Shown here: in pieces, positions 43,043-51,802 of the stretch | How the letters are laid out: every line of letters starts with the position of its first letter | Position numbering within the stretch: position 1 is the stretch's first letter | Origin: Clostridiales bacterium | GTDB lineage: Bacteria > Bacillota > Clostridia > Saccharofermentanales > Saccharofermentanaceae | Assembly (NCBI GenBank): GCA_017428545.1 | Contig: JAFRQR010000025.1 | Span: 62,001 to 126,000, forward strand | Length of the DNA: 64,000 bases | Direction of reading: 5' to 3' | Program-made: the position numbers and the translations under genes | Notes under the pieces: generated by a model | Databases searched by the model: none | What the model saw: the letters and a program-made list of their open reading frames with translations, nothing else | Told to the model about the DNA's origin: nothing

Positions 43043-44173
43043 TTACTTGTACTGTACCGGGATTGCTACGCCTGATGTTTCAAGGGCTTCACGGAATACT
43101 TTGAAGAAGGCTTCAATATCCGGTTCGTCGATCGCGCCGAGAGCGCATAGACGGAAAGTATTCGTGGTAGAGATCTTACCGGGATAGATGGTGAAGCCTC
43201 TTTCATAGCAGTAATCATGTACTTTCTCGAAGCTGAAGTTCGGATCGTCCGGATAGATCGCAGAAGATACAAGACCGGCTCTCCATTCCGGCTTGATGAC
43301 CTGGCGGAAGCCGAGCTCATCCAGTCCCTTATTGATGGCATTAAAGACTCTTGTGTGGCGCGCCCACTTCGCCTCTTCACCTTCTGCCCAGTACTCTTTC
43401 AGCGCCTGAAGTGTCGCGTAGATCGTCTGTACCGGCGGAGTAAAATGCATCTCCCCTGTCTTTTCAAAGCAGTCATACTGCAGGAAAAGATTGCAGTAAT
43501 AGCTTCTTTTCGGGTAGGAAGCGGACTTTTCGATGATCGCTCTGTTTCCGATGACAAAGGAAAGACCGGTCATCGCCATCAGACCTTTTTGAGCGGAAGC
43601 CATGCAGAAATCGATGTTATCCTTCTCGATATCGATCGGGCGCATCGCGTATGTACTTGTGGTATCCACGGTAAATACGGCATCATACTTATGTACGAGA
43701 GCACCGATCTCACGGATCGGATTAAGAATACCCGTACCGGTCTCGTTATGCGTCGTGTGAACAAGCGCGATATCCTGGTTATTCTTCAGCGTTTCCTCAA
43801 CATCAGCAAGGTCCGGACGCTGATCGACCGGGAACTTCAGCTCGATATAAGGAATGCCGTAACCCTCACAGATCTCGACGGCGCGGGAAGAATATGCGCC
43901 GTTATTGATGACCAGGACCTTCTTTCCTTCCGGAAGAAGGGAGTTGATGCAAACGTCGATGTTGATCGTTCCCGACCCGCAGAAAAGCACTGAGGTGTAT
44001 TTCGTAAGATCACCGTGAACGACCTTGACGAGATCTTCACGAAGGCCCTTCATGAGACCTGCAAATTCTTTTTCTCTCGGGCAGATATCCGGTACGACCT
44101 GTGCATACTTGACGGTATCCGTCGTTGTCGACGGGCCCGGATTTAAAAGGATGTTTCTTTTTACTGGTTCCAT
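43043..44173 (-). CDS. phnW: 2-aminoethylphosphonate aminotransferase
   Basis: The 376-residue PLP enzyme of the class V type shows LLNPGPSTTT, FCGSGTINID, HNETGTG, VDTTSTYAM and the PLP lysine in ASAQKGLMAMTG. PhnW-type enzymes interconvert AEP and phosphonoacetaldehyde. Beside PepM and Ppd the direction is biosynthetic: phosphonoacetaldehyde to AEP. The start is 15 bases after the upstream gene. It is sometimes called AEPT or AepZ in biosynthetic clusters. Confidence 0.93.
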   Translation of the reverse strand: MEPVKRNILLNPGPSTTTDTVKYAQVVPDICPREKEFAGLMKGLREDLVKVVHGDLTKYTSVLFCGSGTINIDVCINSLLPEGKKVLVINNGAYSSRAVEICEGYGIPYIELKFPVDQRPDLADVEETLKNNQDIALVHTTHNETGTGILNPIREIGALVHKYDAVFTVDTTSTYAMRPIDIEKDNIDFCMASAQKGLMAMTGLSFVIGNRAIIEKSASYPKRSYYCNLFLQYDCFEKTGEMHFTPPVQTIYATLQALKEYWAEGEEAKWARHTRVFNAINKGLDELGFRQVIKPEWRAGLVSSAIYPDDPNFSFEKVHDYCYERGFTIYPGKISTTNTFRLCALGAIDEPDIEAFFKVFREALETSGVAIPVQYK

Positions 44174-44188
44174 TTTCTTTCTCCTTCT

Positions 44189-45079
44189 TTATACATCGTA
44201 AGCCGGGTCGATCTCTTTGAGCTCGCGGAAAGTATCGATCTCTACGATATCTTCTTCCTTGCAGGCACGGACCTCGACCTTATAGTTCTTTTTCTTATAA
44301 ACAAGCGGGACCTGTTCCCAGTAGCGCTCTTTGCCGCCCGGGCCGGTATAGACGGAAGGAACATCGTCAACAAGTTTCTTTCCGTCTTCCTCGTTCCAGT
44401 AGGAAATACCTACCATCTGCCAGCAGTTCTCACCGCCGACCTTCTCCTCGAGGATCACGCCGTCTTTTACTTCGAAGCACCAGTCATCCGTTCTGTCCTT
44501 AGGGATCGCAAGAAAATCGGAAGTATAGTGATACTTCGTGATGATATCCGGATTGGAAAGCAGAAGGTCTGCCTCGAAAACATAGGAATTCGAAAGCAGG
44601 TGTCTTGCCAGCATGGCACTGCTGATATTATTCGCTTCGTTAAACATCGGATTATCCAGAAAATGCAGCATCGGATACTTATAAAGCAACTGGTCGAACT
44701 GTTCACCGAGATAGCCTCGTACGATGTAGATCTCCTCAATACCGGCAGCAAGGCATGCGTCCAAAAGTGTGTCAATGATGCGTTTGCCGTGAACACGTAC
44801 CAGGGGCTTCGGGGTATTTAACGTGATCGGTACCATTCTCGACCCGAAACCCGCGGCAATGAACACTGCGCGCTTGGCCCGGTACGGCTCTAAAGCCTCG
44901 ATGCCTTTGGCAGTTATCTTACCGGATTCGACCATTCCGTCGGTGTCGAGTTCTCTGTATACTTTATTGATCGTACCCAGAGAATAGCCGGTGATCTTCT
45001 CCAGGTCGCGCTGGGAAAGTGCTTCTTCCGAAGAAGCAAGAGCGACCAGGATATCAAAATGTTTTCTTTGCAGACTCAT
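44189..45079 (-). CDS. Winged-helix plus LicC/PntC-like nucleotidyltransferase
   Basis: 296 residues. The first 70 form a winged helix (SQRDLEKITGYSLGTINKVYREL), and residues 72-296 are a LicC-type nucleotidyltransferase (AAGFGSRMVPITLNTPKPLVRV). In phosphonate clusters the matching enzyme PntC makes CMP-AEP from CTP and AEP; LicC makes CDP-choline. With pepM, aepY and phnW downstream, CMP-AEP is the best guess. The HTH is an unusual addition found in some LicC/PntC-type proteins. First gene of the operon, weak ribosome site (GGGTGAAC), promoter at 45134-45161. Confidence 0.85.
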   Translation of the reverse strand: MSLQRKHFDILVALASSEEALSQRDLEKITGYSLGTINKVYRELDTDGMVESGKITAKGIEALEPYRAKRAVFIAAGFGSRMVPITLNTPKPLVRVHGKRIIDTLLDACLAAGIEEIYIVRGYLGEQFDQLLYKYPMLHFLDNPMFNEANNISSAMLARHLLSNSYVFEADLLLSNPDIITKYHYTSDFLAIPKDRTDDWCFEVKDGVILEEKVGGENCWQMVGISYWNEEDGKKLVDDVPSVYTGPGGKERYWEQVPLVYKKKNYKVEVRACKEEDIVEIDTFRELKEIDPAYDV

Positions 45080-45133
45080 AATCGTTCACCCGTTCATTTT
45101 TTATTTCAGATTCACAAGATTTGAACAATACCA

Positions 45134-45161
45134 ATTATACTCTTCTTAGAAATTAAGACAA
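45134..45161 (-). promoter_or_regulatory. Promoter of the AEP biosynthesis operon
   Basis: On the minus strand TTGTCT (45156-45161), a 16-base spacer and TATAAT (45134-45139). The leader of about 50 bases contains TTCAAATCTTGTGAA, an imperfect dyad that could bind the HTH of the first gene product. Confidence 0.75.
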
Positions 45162-45205
45162 TACTTCTTATGGCGCTCCTCGATATTCTTTATACTCTCT
45201 TTACA

Positions 45206-45246
45206 AAAAGAAACTGCCCTCCAAGTGCTTTTCACCAAGAGGGCAG
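45206..45246 (-). terminator. Terminator whose stem-loop contains the dispersed motif
   Basis: On the minus strand CTGCCCTC pairs with GAGGGCAG and is followed by TTTCTTTTTG. The inner part TTGGTGAAAAGCACTTGG includes an exact dispersed 10-mer (45223-45232) and extends the stem. Confidence 0.88.
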
Positions 45247-45273
45247 CTATGACTTTTACTTATTCAGTATCCA

Positions 45274-46293
45274 TTACGGATCAGGCTGATCCTGTCCGTT
45301 ATCCTTATTCCCGGAAAACGGATCCGGAAGACCCGGAGTATACGATGTCGAAGCGCCTGATGTAAACGGATCCGGAAGACCGGAAGACGAATACGGAGAC
45401 GGCATCGGATCCTGCGGAACATATGACGGCTGTTCATTCGGGACCTGATTCTGAGGTGCAATGGGCTGCGGTGCATGCGCCGGAACCGTGATCGGCGCCG
45501 TAAATTCATCCTTCTTTTTCTTCTTATGGATAAATACGGCAAGTATGGCTCCACCGACGACAAGTGCGGCGAATACCACGATCAAGACGATCAGAAGTTT
45601 CTTATTGAAAGATGCGCCTTTCGTATTTTTCTTCTTTGAATTCTTCGAAACAGCCTCTTCTTCCTCATCTTCGTCTTCATCCGAAGGCATCGGAAGTTCA
45701 AATTCACAGTGGATCGGCTCGTTCATCTTGGATAGATCCCACTCGAGAAGAGATCCTTTGGAAGAGGTGGCATTCTCATCGATCGGCTTGATCGGAAGCT
45801 CCAGGGTAAACTTCATGTAGCCCCCGTATGTGCTGAGATCCCCCAGAGACGATCCTTCTTCGGATACCATCTTATCGACAGATTCCGTATCCCAGTCGAT
45901 CGTATATACGCCGTCATCAAAACTGAACGTAAACGATTCGAAGCCTTCTCCCAAAGCCCGGACTTCAGTCTCTACCTGATCGATCGGTATGCCGCCTTTA
46001 GATGCGATAAAACCATTATAAGAACTCGATTCACTGCTGCCGTCGCCGGTATAGTCTCTCGTGGACCAGCCTTTACTCTCGAACTCTTTCTTTTCTTCTG
46101 CCCAGCCGGTATCGCCGTTTCCGTCAGTAAGGTCAGACAAAGCATAAAGATAAGTCAGATTTACGGTTCCGTCCGAATTTACCGTACAGCCGACCGAATA
46201 TCGGACACATGCGGTAAGAGCTAAGAGCATCGAAAGTACAAGAAATACAGAAATGATCTTCTTTACTGAAAGCAGAGTATCTTTTCTCCCCAT
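45274..46293 (-). CDS. LppM-like lipoprotein with C-terminal helix and proline-rich tail
   Basis: 339 residues: lipoprotein signal with LLALTAC (Cys near 29), an LppM/DUF3153-like external domain (to about 195), an acidic and Lys-rich stretch, a membrane helix (about 222-246) and a Pro/Ser/Gln-rich tail. It is a paralogue of 46392-47363: both contain a TSSKG-x-x-LEWDL segment followed by (I/E)(H/Y)CEF. The start follows GGAGGGG. The two paralogues are separated by a terminator and are transcribed in the same direction. Function unknown. Confidence 0.82.
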   Translation of the reverse strand: MGRKDTLLSVKKIISVFLVLSMLLALTACVRYSVGCTVNSDGTVNLTYLYALSDLTDGNGDTGWAEEKKEFESKGWSTRDYTGDGSSESSSYNGFIASKGGIPIDQVETEVRALGEGFESFTFSFDDGVYTIDWDTESVDKMVSEEGSSLGDLSTYGGYMKFTLELPIKPIDENATSSKGSLLEWDLSKMNEPIHCEFELPMPSDEDEDEEEEAVSKNSKKKNTKGASFNKKLLIVLIVVFAALVVGGAILAVFIHKKKKKDEFTAPITVPAHAPQPIAPQNQVPNEQPSYVPQDPMPSPYSSSGLPDPFTSGASTSYTPGLPDPFSGNKDNGQDQPDP

Positions 46294-46334
46294 TTGACCC
46301 CTCCTTTACTGTTGCCGTTTCTTTTTCCTATTTT

Positions 46335-46366
46335 GAAAAAAGGGGCCGCCTTATCGGCAGCCCCCT
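46335..46366 (-). terminator. Terminator after the PQAP-repeat lipoprotein
   Basis: On the minus strand GGGGCTGCC pairs with GGCGGCCCC, followed by TTTTTTC. Confidence 0.9.
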
Positions 46367-46391
46367 CTTAATCCTTTTTTAATCCGTACGA

Positions 46392-47363
46392 TCAAACTGT
46401 CGGATCAACCGGTGTGTTGTCAGCCGGAGCTGCAGGAGCTTCAGGAGCTGCCGGAGCAACCGGAGCCTGAGGTACTACCGGTGCTACAGGAGCCTGCGGA
46501 ACTACAGGTGCCTGCTGCGGTACGAACTGTGCCGGAGCCTGCGGAGCTACAGGAGCCTGAGGTACTACCGGTGCCTGCGGAACTACAGGTGCCTGCGGGA
46601 AACCTGCCGGCTGTGCAAATCCCTGATCAACAGGAGCCTGCGGGAATGTCGGAGTAACCGGAGCAGGAGCAGGAGCATTCTTCTTTTTCTTCATGATGAT
46701 AACGATAACAGCGATGATAGCTGCAACTACGATAACACCAACGATGATTCCGATGATCAGTCCCCACGGAATACTGCTGGACTTAGAAAGATCGAATTCG
46801 CAATAGATCGGATCTTCGATTTCAAAAAGATCCCACTCGAGCTTGTTGCCTTTCGAGCTTGTAGAGTTGTCATCGATCGGCTTGCCCGGAAGCTCGAGAA
46901 CGAACTTCATGTAGCCGTCATACTGTTCAAGTGTATCAGCGGAGATACCGGAGCTGGAAGCTTCGGAAGTTGAACTGGTAGCATCCCACTCGAGAGTATA
47001 AACACCGTCATCTTCTTCCAGAGTGAAGCCGTCAATGCCGAAAGCCTCTGTAAATACATCCTCGAACTCTTCAAGATCGATATCGGAAACAGTAACAGTA
47101 AAACCTACAAAACCGTCCTCGTCATACTCATCGATCTCGTAATCATATTCGAAATCCTCAAGACCTGCTTCAAGCTCATCTCTTGACTCCTCAATACCTG
47201 TAGCATAATCTTCTATGATCGCATACAGGAAGGATACATCAGCTGTACCGTCGGTATTGATCGTTGCCGTGTAGGATGAACGCAGGCATCCTGTGAAGCA
47301 TACGATGATAGCGAATACGAGCATGATAGCAGAGAACTTCTTTAAACTTGTTCTTTTTTCCAT
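46392..47363 (-). CDS. LppM-like lipoprotein with PQAPV repeat tail
   Basis: 323 residues: lipoprotein signal with VCFTGC (Cys near 23), LppM-like external domain (to about 190), a membrane helix (about 195-220) and a tail built of P-Q-A-P-V repeats (about eight). The tail would be cytoplasmic and disordered if the helix crosses the membrane. ATG 47363 follows GGAGGG; a longer frame begins at 47444. A paralogue of the next gene downstream. The repeats at DNA level lie at about 46400-46660. Confidence 0.82.
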   Translation of the reverse strand: MEKRTSLKKFSAIMLVFAIIVCFTGCLRSSYTATINTDGTADVSFLYAIIEDYATGIEESRDELEAGLEDFEYDYEIDEYDEDGFVGFTVTVSDIDLEEFEDVFTEAFGIDGFTLEEDDGVYTLEWDATSSTSEASSSGISADTLEQYDGYMKFVLELPGKPIDDNSTSSKGNKLEWDLFEIEDPIYCEFDLSKSSSIPWGLIIGIIVGVIVVAAIIAVIVIIMKKKKNAPAPAPVTPTFPQAPVDQGFAQPAGFPQAPVVPQAPVVPQAPVAPQAPAQFVPQQAPVVPQAPVAPVVPQAPVAPAAPEAPAAPADNTPVDPTV

Positions 47364-47513
47364 ATTGCCCTCCATTGCGCTTAGCGCATTCCTTAATTGT
47401 AAATACATTATGATTTTATAATGAAAGTGCGAAAATATCAACAACCCAGCATCTCGGAGTTAGCATTTGTTTTTCCGCAGATATCGGAGAATACGGAGTA
47501 CTATTTCGGAATA

Positions 47514-47547
47514 TGAAAAAAAGAGCCCGAAGGATCGGACTCTTTTC
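47514..47547 (-). terminator. Terminator of tRNA-Pro
   Basis: On the minus strand AAAAGAGTCCGATCC pairs with GGGCTC and ends in seven T residues directly behind the tRNA. Confidence 0.88.
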
Positions 47548-47623
47548 TGGTCGAGGTGACAGGGTTCGAACCTGCGACCCCATGCTCCCAAAGCACGTAC
47601 GCTACCAACTGCGCTACACCTCG
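47548..47623 (-). tRNA. tRNA-Pro (UGG)
   Basis: A 76-base cloverleaf with acceptor arms CGAGGTG/CACCTCG, discriminator A and an encoded CCA end. The anticodon arm CGTGC-TTTGGGA-GCATG gives anticodon TGG. The T-arm has GGTTCGAAC. Single gene with its own promoter and terminator. Confidence 0.95.
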
Positions 47624-47641
47624 AAAAATGCACACTTGATG

Positions 47642-47669
47642 ATTATATCATGCTTCGAAATAAAAGCAA
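47642..47669 (-). promoter_or_regulatory. Promoter of tRNA-Pro
   Basis: On the minus strand TTGCTT (47664-47669), 16 bases, TATAAT (47642-47647) with an upstream TGA. It lies just past the serpin stop. Confidence 0.75.
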
Positions 47670-47676
47670 GAACAAA

Positions 47677-49053
47677 CTACGAAGGATCGTTCACGATACC
47701 GATAAACAGCGGAAGCCCCGTCGCACTCACGATCTCAAAAACAAACGGGCGGTCCACGGTAAAGTAGAAATCGTATGCAGGCTCTCCCGCACCGATCATT
47801 TCAATTGTCAGTGAAGCTGCTTTGCAGCCTTCCTCATCGATCATCACCCGGGTGTCCTGAATGATCGAGGAAATATACAGCTGCTGATCCTTCGCGTTCA
47901 GCGGACTGAAATCCGCTTTTGCCGGATCAAAAGCATCCGTCATTCCCAGTTCCGCAAGTTTGTCCTGAAGCTGGAGATCAGATGAAATGTCGAATTTCGG
48001 AACGGTCAGATAGATCCCCGCATAGTCTTCGGTCTTTTCCCAGGTATTCGAACCAAGAAAAGAAAGGGTCTCTTCGTCCTTCAATAGTTCTTCCGGAGTC
48101 ATCCCTTCTTCCGGCAGGATAAAGCGCATGGTTCCGTTTTCGATCGTATCCAGGGCTACGCAGGAAAAGTGGTCTCCATAATAGTTTCTATAGACGCTGT
48201 CCGTCTGCATGAATTCACATGTCACATCGCCGGACGCCGCATGAAACGTATCGTTTTTGTTCAGTTCCTTTTGAAAAGCACTTGTCCACTTCCCGTTGTA
48301 ATTGACGATCGAAGCCAGGGTCAGATACATATCCGAATCAAAGCCCAGGCTCGGGGTAAAGCTGTCCAGAAGACCATCCGTCTCTTTTGACACCCACTTG
48401 CGGAGTGCTTCATTATACTCATCCGAAGCCGGATCCCCGGAAAAAGAAGAAGCATAATACTCCTGCGCCAGAATATCCAAAGCCGTGTGGTCATAGGTGT
48501 TTTTTGAATTCAGCCAAAGGGAGTCTGCCAGTATAAGCTTGGCTACGCCGTCATCCATATAGTTCGCCTGAAAGATCGACTTGGCATGAGAACGCATCGT
48601 CAGAAGATCAGGAAGGTGCACGATATTCAGGATCTGCTGACGGGAGCTTCCGTCCGTGATCTCCGTCGTCATGCCGAGCATCATATAAAGACCTAAAGGA
48701 GAAAAAACGAGGTTCTCCCCTTTTTGATCCGAGAAAATGACAGGAACGATATCTCTAAGATATTCATCGTACCCTGACGTATATCCCTCCGGCTGGTCTT
48801 TTAATTCCTGAAGCGCAGCGTTATAAGCCTCATAGTTATCTTTTTCACCATTTTGAAGCATGACTTCAGGATGGGAAGGCATGTCCGGATAAACCGGCGA
48901 AGCGATCTCATACGCGTCAGTTTCATCAGACTCAGATCCGTTCTTTTTGTTCTTGGAATTACAGGAAGTTAAGCCAAGGGAAAGAACTCCGACGATAAGA
49001 ATGCAGACCGTAATCGAGATATGTTTCTTTCTATTCCGGATATCTGTTTTCAT
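47677..49053 (-). CDS. Serpin (serine protease inhibitor) lipoprotein
   Basis: 458 residues: a lipoprotein signal (LSLGLTSC, Cys near 25), a linker, and a serpin domain from about 85. Serpin marks: NLVFSPLGLYMMLGM, SIVNYNGKW, the hinge IDEEGCKAAS (near 405) and the C-terminal DRPFVFEIVSATGLPLFIG. Counting 15 residues from the hinge Gly puts P1-P1' around Ala-Gly-Glu, so a small P1 residue and an elastase-like target are plausible. The hinge has Cys where Thr is usual. Inhibitory ability is therefore likely but not certain. Serpins are uncommon in bacteria and are found in some gut species. Start 49053 follows GGAAG. Confidence 0.9.
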   Translation of the reverse strand: MKTDIRNRKKHISITVCILIVGVLSLGLTSCNSKNKKNGSESDETDAYEIASPVYPDMPSHPEVMLQNGEKDNYEAYNAALQELKDQPEGYTSGYDEYLRDIVPVIFSDQKGENLVFSPLGLYMMLGMTTEITDGSSRQQILNIVHLPDLLTMRSHAKSIFQANYMDDGVAKLILADSLWLNSKNTYDHTALDILAQEYYASSFSGDPASDEYNEALRKWVSKETDGLLDSFTPSLGFDSDMYLTLASIVNYNGKWTSAFQKELNKNDTFHAASGDVTCEFMQTDSVYRNYYGDHFSCVALDTIENGTMRFILPEEGMTPEELLKDEETLSFLGSNTWEKTEDYAGIYLTVPKFDISSDLQLQDKLAELGMTDAFDPAKADFSPLNAKDQQLYISSIIQDTRVMIDEEGCKAASLTIEMIGAGEPAYDFYFTVDRPFVFEIVSATGLPLFIGIVNDPS

Positions 49054-49106
49054 TGCCATATCTTCCATCAATACGAAAGCAAAAACGCTTCTTACAACCC
49101 ATCTAC

Positions 49107-49115
49107 ATTATATCA
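49107..49115 (-). promoter_or_regulatory. Extended -10 promoter of the serpin gene
   Basis: TGA followed by TATAAT on the minus strand, in the 80-base gap after hemZ. Confidence 0.6.
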
Positions 49116-49133
49116 CGCCTTGAGAGAAAAAAA

Positions 49134-50660
49134 TCAATCGAAGAACCGGATCTTCTTCTCTGCCATCTCGTTAACTTTTGCGATGTACTGGATCGGATCT
49201 TTAATGCACGGGCAGCGCTCGACGCGGGCATGGAGTACATCCTCGGATTCGAAGAATACTCGCTTGCTCATGCCGCCGGCGCCGAAGGAGAGGACCGATC
49301 TCTGATCGCTCATCATGGCAACGTTATAAAGGCATTCCGTGCCGTCTTTACTGTAGCCGACATTCTCATGTCCGCCCAGGGTATCCTTCTGCTTATACAT
49401 ATAATACGGAGAGTATCCAGCCAAAAGCAGCTGTTCCGAGGCAAACGTCAGCATCTTCTCGATCCTCTGGAGCTCTTCCTTTTCCTGTTTGACGATCTCT
49501 TCTCTGGTAAGCGTGGCTCTTCTCTTTTTGGAAAGCGAATGCACGGTGATGTTCTCAGGCTGAAGTTCGATGATCCTTCTTAGAGAATCACAGAATTCTT
49601 CCGCGGTTTCTTCTGGAAGTCCCGCGATCAGATCGGTGTTGATGATCGAAAAGCCCATTTTTCCCGCCAAATTAAATGCTTTTACAAAGTCCTCTGCCGT
49701 GTGCTTTCTTCCTACCCTCGTAAGAGTAGCATCGCAGAGCGTCTGCGGATTGATACAGATCCTTTTTACGCCTGCATCAAGGAGCACCTGCAGTTTCTTT
49801 TCCGTGATCGTATCCGGGCGTCCTGCCTCGACACATACCTCCTTCAGGTTCTGAAATTCCTTGTGCGAGAACACGCCCTTGATGAACTTCTCGAAAAGCT
49901 CTTCGGAAAGCACTGTCGGAGTACCGCCTCCGATATAAAGCGTCTCTATCTTTCCTTCGATCTTCGGAAGGACCATGTCCATCTCAGAAAGAACCGCATC
50001 GACATACTGCGGAAGAAGTGCCGTTTTCCGTGGCGCTTCCTGCGCGACGAAAGAACAGTAGGCGCAACGGCTCGGGCAGAACGGGATCCCTATATAGACA
50101 TGAAGTGAATCAGGATCGGTCGCTTTAAGTACGAGGTCTTCTCTGTCGCGGGTAAGAAATGCCAGATGCGCCTTGTCATGACGGACATCGTAGATTTTCG
50201 TCATCTCCTCTTCTGAAGATAATTCTCTTGCCACCTGCGTCGGACGGATGCCTGTAAGAGAGCCCCACGGAAAAGATCTTCCCGACAATCGGGAAAGAAG
50301 GAAATACAGTTGTCTCTTTACTTCGCGGTTAGAAGGAAGAAACATGTCTTCTTTATCGATAAAGATCCGGAGCGGATCATCTTCCGAGGCACACTTTTCC
50401 GAATATGTCTCGATCCGTGTTTCCGAAATACTGCTGATAAGGACCAGATCTTCGGAAGAAGGACCGATGACAGAAGCCATAGCGCCGGAATCACAGACGA
50501 CACAGTTTTCTTCTGTACACGGGATCTCTCCCGTAAAAAGGCGCAGGATATCGCTGATCGGATAGTAGAACTCGTGTCCGATGCATCTTACGAGGATCTT
50601 GGGGGACTTGTCCCCTACACCAACAGGATGATTCATATTTGTCACGTTCTCATATCTCAT
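49134..50660 (-). CDS. hemZ: Coproporphyrinogen dehydrogenase-like radical SAM protein
   Basis: 508 residues with a HemN/HemZ plan. An N-terminal region not in HemN carries SFPWGSLTGIRPTQVARE; the radical SAM motif IGIPFCPSRCAYCSF follows at about 190, then YIGGGTPTVL, and a C-terminal HemN domain. HemZ-type proteins act in anaerobic haem synthesis or as haem chaperone-like proteins. No other haem genes are here. The ATG overlaps the upstream stop (TGATG) and lacks a ribosome site, so translation depends on that gene. Confidence 0.85.
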   Translation of the reverse strand: MRYENVTNMNHPVGVGDKSPKILVRCIGHEFYYPISDILRLFTGEIPCTEENCVVCDSGAMASVIGPSSEDLVLISSISETRIETYSEKCASEDDPLRIFIDKEDMFLPSNREVKRQLYFLLSRLSGRSFPWGSLTGIRPTQVARELSSEEEMTKIYDVRHDKAHLAFLTRDREDLVLKATDPDSLHVYIGIPFCPSRCAYCSFVAQEAPRKTALLPQYVDAVLSEMDMVLPKIEGKIETLYIGGGTPTVLSEELFEKFIKGVFSHKEFQNLKEVCVEAGRPDTITEKKLQVLLDAGVKRICINPQTLCDATLTRVGRKHTAEDFVKAFNLAGKMGFSIINTDLIAGLPEETAEEFCDSLRRIIELQPENITVHSLSKKRRATLTREEIVKQEKEELQRIEKMLTFASEQLLLAGYSPYYMYKQKDTLGGHENVGYSKDGTECLYNVAMMSDQRSVLSFGAGGMSKRVFFESEDVLHARVERCPCIKDPIQYIAKVNEMAEKKIRFFD

Positions 50661-51802
50661 CAGCTTCTACCATATACGTACGTGAAATAGTAATCCGCCA
50701 CCGTCGAAGTAGGCATGTTATAGCTCTTCACGCCTTCCTTTTGCTGATTGATCTTGAGATATGTATCGTTCGTGGCATCGGAGATTGTCTCGATGATCTG
50801 CGGCGGCTCTATCGACTCCCAGTAAGCGTCGATCGCGTCACTGTCACGGAAATATCCGTCGACCAGATATTGCGACTGCACAAATTCAGCAAAGCCTTCC
50901 ATATCATCATTAAAGGCGATCCAAAGATCCTCCCAGATCAGATCGAACGCCTCTCTGAACCCGGCATAGCGAAGCTGCGGGCAATCACTGTTCAGACAGA
51001 TCAGAAGAGCTGCCAGGTTCGCGTCATTTTCGACCGCATAACCATGAAGATGACTAAGTTCATGGCAGGCATTATAGAACTGGCACACAAGCGGAAGATC
51101 CGTATTTACATTCGCCTCGGCAAAGAACGGAAAATATAATCCGACGATATCCGTATATGACCAGTAATGGGAAAGCATGACAGACTTCGGGCGCGCCGGG
51201 TTTCCCTTGATCATGGGAAAATCCTTCGCTGCTTCTTCGTAGAGGTCCTCCACATCATTCAAAAATGCCGTCACCCCGCCCGGGTATGTAACGACTCCGT
51301 TTTCATCTTCTTCGCAGGCGGACCTTGATTCATTCAGGCCGTTGATGACCCAGATATATACCTCTTCGATTTCTTCGACCGTGTACTGTCTTTGCCCGAA
51401 TCCGAGTTTATCATCAAGAGAATACCGTGTGTAGTTAAAGCCGTGTAGAAGCATAAACAAAAAATAGATCCCGAAAAGCGCCCATGCCGCGGCTCTTCCG
51501 ACATTGAAAAAGTATTTCTTACCGCGCTTTTCCTTAAGTGCTCTTCGGATACGGATGATAAGCCACGCGATCAGGAGCGGCGAAGAAAGAACAAGTGTCA
51601 CGACAAAGACTTCCGATAAAGAGATCGGCACCAGATTCGAGATCTTGGCGGGAAGAAACGAAAAGACGAGGAACGGTCCTTTTGCATAGGCTTCACCGGC
51701 CGAAGGAAAGTTCGTAAGGATAAGCTGAAGCACATAAAGCAGAACGATCAGGACGACCGGAAGAATAATGCCGAAGATCCACCGTTTCCACGAGGGCTTC
51801 AT
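50660..51802 (-). CDS. DUF3810 membrane-bound metalloprotease-like protein
   Basis: The product of about 380 residues has three N-terminal helices (about 8-28, 45-70, 90-110) and a large domain with the zinc-type motif CHELSHLHGY (near 250) plus a downstream Glu-rich helix (ENDANLAALL). This is DUF3810, thought to be a membrane metallopeptidase. ATG 51802 overlaps the upstream stop as ATGA. Its place between an acyltransferase-like gene and hemZ gives no clear substrate. Confidence 0.83.
   Translation of the reverse strand: MKPSWKRWIFGIILPVVLIVLLYVLQLILTNFPSAGEAYAKGPFLVFSFLPAKISNLVPISLSEVFVVTLVLSSPLLIAWLIIRIRRALKEKRGKKYFFNVGRAAAWALFGIYFLFMLLHGFNYTRYSLDDKLGFGQRQYTVEEIEEVYIWVINGLNESRSACEEDENGVVTYPGGVTAFLNDVEDLYEEAAKDFPMIKGNPARPKSVMLSHYWSYTDIVGLYFPFFAEANVNTDLPLVCQFYNACHELSHLHGYAVENDANLAALLICLNSDCPQLRYAGFREAFDLIWEDLWIAFNDDMEGFAEFVQSQYLVDGYFRDSDAIDAYWESIEPPQIIETISDATNDTYLKINQQKEGVKSYNMPTSTVADYYFTYVYGRS

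Noticed and set aside
41585-43075. 496-codon plus-strand frame opposite the PepM gene
   Set aside because: No ribosome site or family similarity; the minus strand carries clear PepM motifs.
46400-46660. Short regular repeats suggesting a CRISPR array
   Set aside because: They are in-frame codons for P-Q-A-P-V repeats of a lipoprotein tail, with no unique spacers.
47590-47598. AAAGCAC inside the tRNA counted as a dispersed motif copy
   Set aside because: It is fixed by the tRNA anticodon stem sequence.
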